Assembly (NCBI GenBank): GCA_007126415.1
Contig: SLBH01000143.1
Location: 1-8,255 of the forward strand
Direction: 5' to 3'
Source of the DNA: Spirochaetales bacterium
Lineage (GTDB): Bacteria; Spirochaetota; Spirochaetia; DSM-27196; SLAA01
DNA length: 8,255 nt
The position numbers were made by a program, and so were the translations under genes. Under the pieces are notes generated by a model. The model searched no databases and was not told where the DNA came from. It saw nothing but the letters and a program-made list of their open reading frames with translations. Below are positions 5,047 through 8,255 of the stretch, piece after piece. The stretch's first letter is position 1. Each line of letters opens with the position of its first letter.

Positions 5047-7077
5047 ATGAAGAGACTGAAGCTGGTATTTGGAACCAGCAACAGCCAACCGGTTGGAACC
5101 GACGAAGAAGAGCTCGAGCGCGTGTATCAACGCGCTTACAAACCGTTCATTCGAACGCTCTACAACTTCGCCGATATTCCGATCACCCTACATTACTCAG
5201 GAGCGTTGTTTCATTGGCTCGAGAAACATCACGCCGAGTTTCTCGATGTGCTCGCCGAGATGGGTGGCCGGCGTCAGATTGAGTTTCTCGGCGGCGGCTT
5301 CTACGAGCCGGTGTTGCCGATGATCCCCCATACCGATCGCATCGGTCAGATCGAGCAGATGACGACCTTCGTCCGCAAAAGATTCGGACGTCGCCCGCGC
5401 GGCACCTGGATAACCGAGCTTGTCTGGGAACCTTCGTTGCCGTCTGCGCTCAAGAACAGCGGAATGGAGTACACCTTTCTGGCGGACTACCATTTCATAT
5501 CGGCGGGTCTCTCGAAGGATGCGCTCTACCGGCCATGCATCACCGAGGATCAAGGTAAGACGGTGGTTGTGTTCCCGATATGCAAGCGTACACGCTGGAA
5601 GCTGCTCAGCGAAACGCCGGAAGCGGTGATCGACCACCTGCGAGAGCTTGCCGACGAAGACCCCCAACGCGTCGTGGTTATGCTCGACGAAGGCGAGCGT
5701 TTTGGACTAAGCGAAGATAGCTACCGGGTGTGCTATGACGAACAGTGGCTCGAGCGGTTCTTAACACTCGTTAGTGAGAGTAGCGATTGGCTCGAGCCGA
5801 TCCACCCTGGGCGCTACTTGAAGCAGACCACACCGCGGAAACGAGCGTACTTTCCGGCAACCTCGTACGAAGACATGATGTGCTGGGTGCTGCCGGTTGC
5901 CCGTCAGAAGGCGTTTCAGGGAATCTCGCGCGAGGTTGAGCACGAGCATGGTCGAAACGGCTACGTCTTCGGTGGCTTCTTCCGGCAGTTTCTCACACGC
6001 TACCCTGAGAGTAACCTGATGTACGCCAAGATGCAGTACACCCATATTCTGGTTAACCAGATCCGCGGCGATAAGTACCGCAAACAGGCGGCCCGCGAGG
6101 AACTCTGGAAAGGCCAGTCGCACCACGCCTACTGGCACGGGAGGCCGGGCGGTATCTACCTCAATCAGCTTCGCAAACAGGTCTACACCGCTTTGATCGA
6201 GGCCGAGAAGGTTACGCGCGAGAAGGGGATCTTTATTCCCTCGATCGTGAGTGTGGATTTCGATATGGACGGGTTGTCGGAGTACCTGTATCAGGGTCAG
6301 GAGATGAACGCGTACGTTCACACGCAAGGCGGCGTGTTGTTTGAGCTTGATTATCTGCCGGTGGCCTTCAACTACCTAGACACGCTGTCGCGACAACTCG
6401 AGTCGTATCACGACAGCGAGATATCACGCGAGGGCTACGACCGATACCTGCGCAAGGCCTTCGTCGATCACTTCTTCGCGCCCAATGCCGAGCTCGATGC
6501 GTTCTCGCGGATGTGTTATCAGGAGCACGGGTCGTTTCTCGACGCGGTGTACGTTCTCAAAAAGTACGATCGCGAAGAACACTGGATTCAGTTGCAGAGC
6601 GACGGCAGCGTCGGCGCCGATCCCGAGGATGCGCAACCGGTGCGGCTCGAGAAGCGCTATAGCTTCCAGGATGCCGAGGCGACCGTGATGTACCGGGTTA
6701 CGAACAGCGACGGTGAACCGCTCAACACCGTCTTCGGTGTTGAGGTCAACGTATCACCGCCGGCGGCGCAGGCTCATTCGGCGCGCGTATCGTATATCGC
6801 CGGGAACAACGATCCTACGGATCTGCCGCTCACCCCTGCTGAGGCCGACTCGGCGCGCGAGGTTCGTATCTATGATGAGTGGAATCGCACGGTGATCTCG
6901 TACGGGGCCTCCAAAGAGGGGGCGGTTTGGAGTATGCCGGTTAGTACCTACGCGATGTCGCACGAGGGTGTGAGACCGGAGTTTCAACAGTTCAGCCTCG
7001 TCTACCGCTGGCCGCTCGCGCTCGAACCGAACGAGTCGTGGGAGCTTACCCTGCGTCTCGGCTGTGACCGCTTCTGA
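5047..7077 (+). CDS. GH57 family protein, 4-alpha-glucanotransferase type, with a degenerate active site
   Basis: This 676-residue cytoplasmic protein follows the archaeal GH57 4-alpha-glucanotransferase (Thermococcus litoralis type) nearly residue for residue in its first 370 positions. Matching blocks include GGFYEPVLPMIP (83-94), WITELVWEPSL (121-131), DYHFISAGLSK (147-157), DEGERFG (214-220), YPESNLMYAK and HAYWHGRPGGIYL (360-372). About residues 375-676 fit the C-terminal beta-rich domain of that group (DUF1926-like), and no signal peptide is seen. The usual role is moving or splitting alpha-1,4-glucan chains. The nucleophile is present as Glu124. However, the HNHQP histidines are Ser11 and Ser13, the catalytic Asp (TLGT D214) aligns with Glu215, the preceding His with Leu213, and the Asp of NDAYWHG with His360. 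It may be an inactive or re-purposed member. CAGGA lies 5 nt before the ATG. The family is certain; the activity is doubtful. Confidence 0.9.
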   Translation: MKRLKLVFGTSNSQPVGTDEEELERVYQRAYKPFIRTLYNFADIPITLHYSGALFHWLEKHHAEFLDVLAEMGGRRQIEFLGGGFYEPVLPMIPHTDRIGQIEQMTTFVRKRFGRRPRGTWITELVWEPSLPSALKNSGMEYTFLADYHFISAGLSKDALYRPCITEDQGKTVVVFPICKRTRWKLLSETPEAVIDHLRELADEDPQRVVVMLDEGERFGLSEDSYRVCYDEQWLERFLTLVSESSDWLEPIHPGRYLKQTTPRKRAYFPATSYEDMMCWVLPVARQKAFQGISREVEHEHGRNGYVFGGFFRQFLTRYPESNLMYAKMQYTHILVNQIRGDKYRKQAAREELWKGQSHHAYWHGRPGGIYLNQLRKQVYTALIEAEKVTREKGIFIPSIVSVDFDMDGLSEYLYQGQEMNAYVHTQGGVLFELDYLPVAFNYLDTLSRQLESYHDSEISREGYDRYLRKAFVDHFFAPNAELDAFSRMCYQEHGSFLDAVYVLKKYDREEHWIQLQSDGSVGADPEDAQPVRLEKRYSFQDAEATVMYRVTNSDGEPLNTVFGVEVNVSPPAAQAHSARVSYIAGNNDPTDLPLTPAEADSAREVRIYDEWNRTVISYGASKEGAVWSMPVSTYAMSHEGVRPEFQQFSLVYRWPLALEPNESWELTLRLGCDRF

Positions 7078-7111
7078 TCAAGCGCCGAGCCTTGTGGGCC
7101 TTCAGTCTGTG

Positions 7112-8041
7112 CTACCGTTCACTGCGTAGGTGTTCACTGCGCAGGATTCGAGTGAGCCAAGGTTGTACTTCGCGATAGAGTTCCGGCTCTGCCTGCAAGA
7201 AACTCATGAACGACTCGTGATAGCGCTCTTGAAAATATAGGCTCAGGCCGAGGTAATACAACGCCCGCGCGCGCGTTGCGTCCTCCTCGAGCACCGTGGC
7301 AAGACTACGTAGCTCGCCCTCCGCTTCGCTCCACTCCTCGCGTTCGAACCGGCCGCGGACAACGCGCGCGAGAGTAGCCTCACGACTTTTCTCGTGTTCG
7401 GCTATCCGCGAGCGCTCCGGTGCGAGGAGGCGGGGTTCCGGGGGTGGTTCGGTGGGGGAGCTCGGCGCGGCGGCGCGCAGCGTTTTGAAGGCGGGCTTGA
7501 GTTCATCGGCGAGCGGACCCGCCGCTCCGAGTTCAAACGGTGCGGTATCGATGGTTGCTCCGCTCTCGAGCTCCGGGATCACCAGTAACTCCGGCAAGGG
7601 AACTCTGCGGAGCTCAGGTCGCTGCGGTGCGCGCGGCGTAGTATCGCGGCGTACGAGCTCAATCGTGACCGGTGTAACGGTGCGGTTGCGGCCCGGAACG
7701 AGCTGCTCCTCGCCGCGGTCGAGCCGATCGAGCGCGATTACCGCGTAGTAGTACGGTAGACCGGGCGGCGGCGCATCGAACCGAACCGTGTTGCGTCCGG
7801 TCGTAATCCCCACTCGAATTGCGTCTTCAAGATCTTCGGCGGTTCGTATCGGCTGTGCACGCCTGTAGACCGCGTAGCCGGCCTCGGTTACGCTCGGGCG
7901 AAACTCGATGCGCACCTGTTCTTCGCCGTGCAGCTGCACCGAGAGATCGAGGACCTCGGCCGGCACCTCGTTGCCCGCAGCCGGGGCTGCGCCCAACGCT
8001 CCGAGCGCCATTACAAACGCAATCACGTTACGAAACTTCAT
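7112..8041 (-). CDS. Secreted FN3-domain protein with a C-terminal TPR-like hairpin
   Basis: The 309-residue product starts with a classical signal peptide (MKFRNVIAFVMALGALGAA, then PAAG; likely cleavage at APA/AG, about residue 21), so it acts in the periplasm or outside. Residues about 27-115 look like a fibronectin type III fold, with strands around YAVYRR and a final YYYAVIALDR. A proline/glutamate-rich linker follows (about 125-205), then a charged helical region and one clear TPR-like helix pair at 258-285 (ARALYYLGLSLYFQERYHES...). The last residues, LRSEHLRSER, are an internal duplication. There is no lipobox cysteine. The frame extends upstream to an ATG at 8167, but the signal peptide and promoter favour 8041. 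The gene is convergent with the GH57 gene, 34 bases apart, and no clear terminator is seen between them. Function is unknown; scaffold or cell-envelope binding roles are typical of this architecture. Confidence 0.8.
   Translation of the reverse strand: MKFRNVIAFVMALGALGAAPAAGNEVPAEVLDLSVQLHGEEQVRIEFRPSVTEAGYAVYRRAQPIRTAEDLEDAIRVGITTGRNTVRFDAPPPGLPYYYAVIALDRLDRGEEQLVPGRNRTVTPVTIELVRRDTTPRAPQRPELRRVPLPELLVIPELESGATIDTAPFELGAAGPLADELKPAFKTLRAAAPSSPTEPPPEPRLLAPERSRIAEHEKSREATLARVVRGRFEREEWSEAEGELRSLATVLEEDATRARALYYLGLSLYFQERYHESFMSFLQAEPELYREVQPWLTRILRSEHLRSER
7117..7145. repeat. 14-bp direct repeat (15-bp period) at the 3' end of the FN3/TPR gene
   Basis: GTTCACTGCGTAGG (7117-7130) and GTTCACTGCGCAGG (7132-7145) differ at one base. 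They encode the repeated LRSE(H/R) of the C-terminus, so this is an in-frame five-codon duplication directly before the stop codon. Confidence 0.7.
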
Positions 8042-8049
8042 CACATCAC

Positions 8050-8078
8050 TATATATCGGTGTGGTTGCGAGTTGTCTA
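8050..8078 (-). promoter_or_regulatory. Putative promoter of the FN3/TPR gene
   Basis: On the minus strand TAGACA (8078-8073, five of six) is followed after 17 bp by TATATA (8055-8050, four of six); TATAGT at 8053-8048 is an alternative -10 with 19-bp spacing. Transcription would begin within a few bases of the ATG at 8041, giving a leaderless or nearly leaderless mRNA. No Shine-Dalgarno sequence is apparent upstream of that ATG. Confidence 0.45.
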
Positions 8079-8120
8079 CAGCGTGTCTCCGGCGACGGAG
8101 CCATACTATGTCTTACAGTC

Positions 8121-8137
8121 AAAAAAGAGCAAAAAAA
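8121..8137. promoter_or_regulatory. Two phased A-tracts (probable curved DNA / UP element)
   Basis: An A6 run (8121-8126) and an A7 run (8131-8137), each followed by GAGC, are centred about 10.5 bp apart, one helical turn, which favours bending. They lie about 42-58 bp upstream of the predicted plus-strand transcription start near 8179, the classical position of an UP element. The surrounding DNA is GC-rich, so these runs stand out. Confidence 0.5.
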
Positions 8138-8143
8138 GAGCGG

Positions 8144-8172
8144 TAGAAATCCTCGCTCGAAACGCATATACT
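8144..8172 (+). promoter_or_regulatory. Putative promoter of the 3'-edge gene
   Basis: TAGAAA (8144-8149, four of six) is followed after 17 bp by TATACT (8167-8172, five of six). A start near 8179 would leave a leader of about 27 nt carrying the GGAGG of the next gene. A second -10-like TATATT lies at 8184-8189 without a matching -35. Confidence 0.5.
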
Positions 8173-8188
8173 AACGCTCAAAGTATAT
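8166..8188. promoter_or_regulatory. Inverted repeat ATATACT-N9-AGTATAT, candidate operator
   Basis: ATATACT (8166-8172) and AGTATAT (8182-8188) are perfect 7-bp inverted arms around 9 bp. The left arm contains the -10 box and the right arm spans positions about +4 to +10, so a dimeric repressor bound here would block transcription. No T-run follows, and the arms are too AT-rich for a strong terminator. Confidence 0.45.
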
Positions 8189-8206
8189 TCTCATTTGGAG
8201 GCCCGC

Positions 8207-8255
8207 ATGGCGGAAGAATTACGAGAACCGATCGCGGCGCTTAAGTCCGAAATCC
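8207..8255 (+). CDS. 5' fragment of an unidentified gene (runs off the window)
   Basis: A strong GGAGG (8197-8201) lies 5 nt before the ATG at 8207, followed by 16 open codons reading MAEELREPIAALKSEI. The start is well supported by the ribosome-binding site and promoter. The visible residues are hydrophilic and helix-prone, with no signal peptide, so a cytoplasmic product is likely. Too little is present to name a family. Confidence 0.6.
   Translation, partial: MAEELREPIAALKSEI

Noticed and set aside
5761..6327. 188-codon minus-strand frame inside the GH57 gene
   Set aside because: It lies antisense to strongly conserved GH57 motifs and has no ribosome-binding site or recognisable motif.
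7078..7111. Possible bidirectional terminator between the convergent genes
   Set aside because: Only a 3-bp GCC/GGC pairing can be found and there is no T-run on either strand.
8087..8100. Hairpin CTCCG-GCGA-CGGAG upstream of the FN3/TPR promoter
   Set aside because: A 5-bp stem with no T-run and outside any predicted transcript; probably chance.
8042..8167. Upstream extension of the FN3/TPR protein to an ATG at 8167
   Set aside because: It would bury the signal peptide 42 residues inside the protein and run across the predicted promoter; the ATG at 8041 is better.

Overview
The window reads as a GC-rich bacterial chromosome segment, most plausibly from a free-living spirochaete. That placement is an inference from the gene set (an Rnf-like C/D pair beside a unique multi-pass membrane protein, a divergent PAP2-like protein, a GH57 protein and a secreted FN3/TPR protein), not from any phylogenetic marker. 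I see no mobile element, tRNA, rRNA or CRISPR array.

Layout from left to right. (1) Bases 1-248: the 5' end of an RluA-type pseudouridine synthase gene leaves the window on the minus strand. It is divergent from a plus-strand gene for a small divergent-PAP2 (DUF212/YuiD-like) membrane protein (249-728). Four 10-bp tandem repeats lie between two opposed TTGACA boxes. (2) Bases 815-4963: a compact plus-strand cluster of an unrecognised 556-residue membrane protein, rnfC and rnfD. The first pair overlaps by 4 bases and the second by 20 bases, so the three are very likely translated together. (3) Bases 5047-7077: a GH57 protein of the 4-alpha-glucanotransferase type, with its own good-looking promoter inside the end of rnfD. 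(4) Bases 7112-8041, minus strand: a secreted FN3 + TPR-like protein, convergent with the GH57 gene. (5) Bases 8042-8255: an AT-rich divergent promoter region with phased A-tracts and an inverted repeat, then the first 16 codons of a plus-strand gene that runs off the window.

How the genes may work together: RnfC (NADH/FMN site plus two 4Fe-4S clusters) and RnfD (membrane flavin subunit) normally belong to a six-subunit Na+/H+-pumping ferredoxin:NAD+ oxidoreductase (RnfABCDGE). Here only C and D are present. The place of the other subunits is taken by a cysteine-free protein with about eight membrane segments and two large, probably extracytoplasmic domains. RnfD also lacks the threonine that normally carries covalent FMN. 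The GH57 protein keeps the fold signature and the nucleophile Glu, but has replaced the HNHQP histidines, the acid/base Asp and the Asp of the NDAYWHG motif. The most interesting content is therefore two familiar families, both with altered active-site chemistry, next to an orphan membrane protein.
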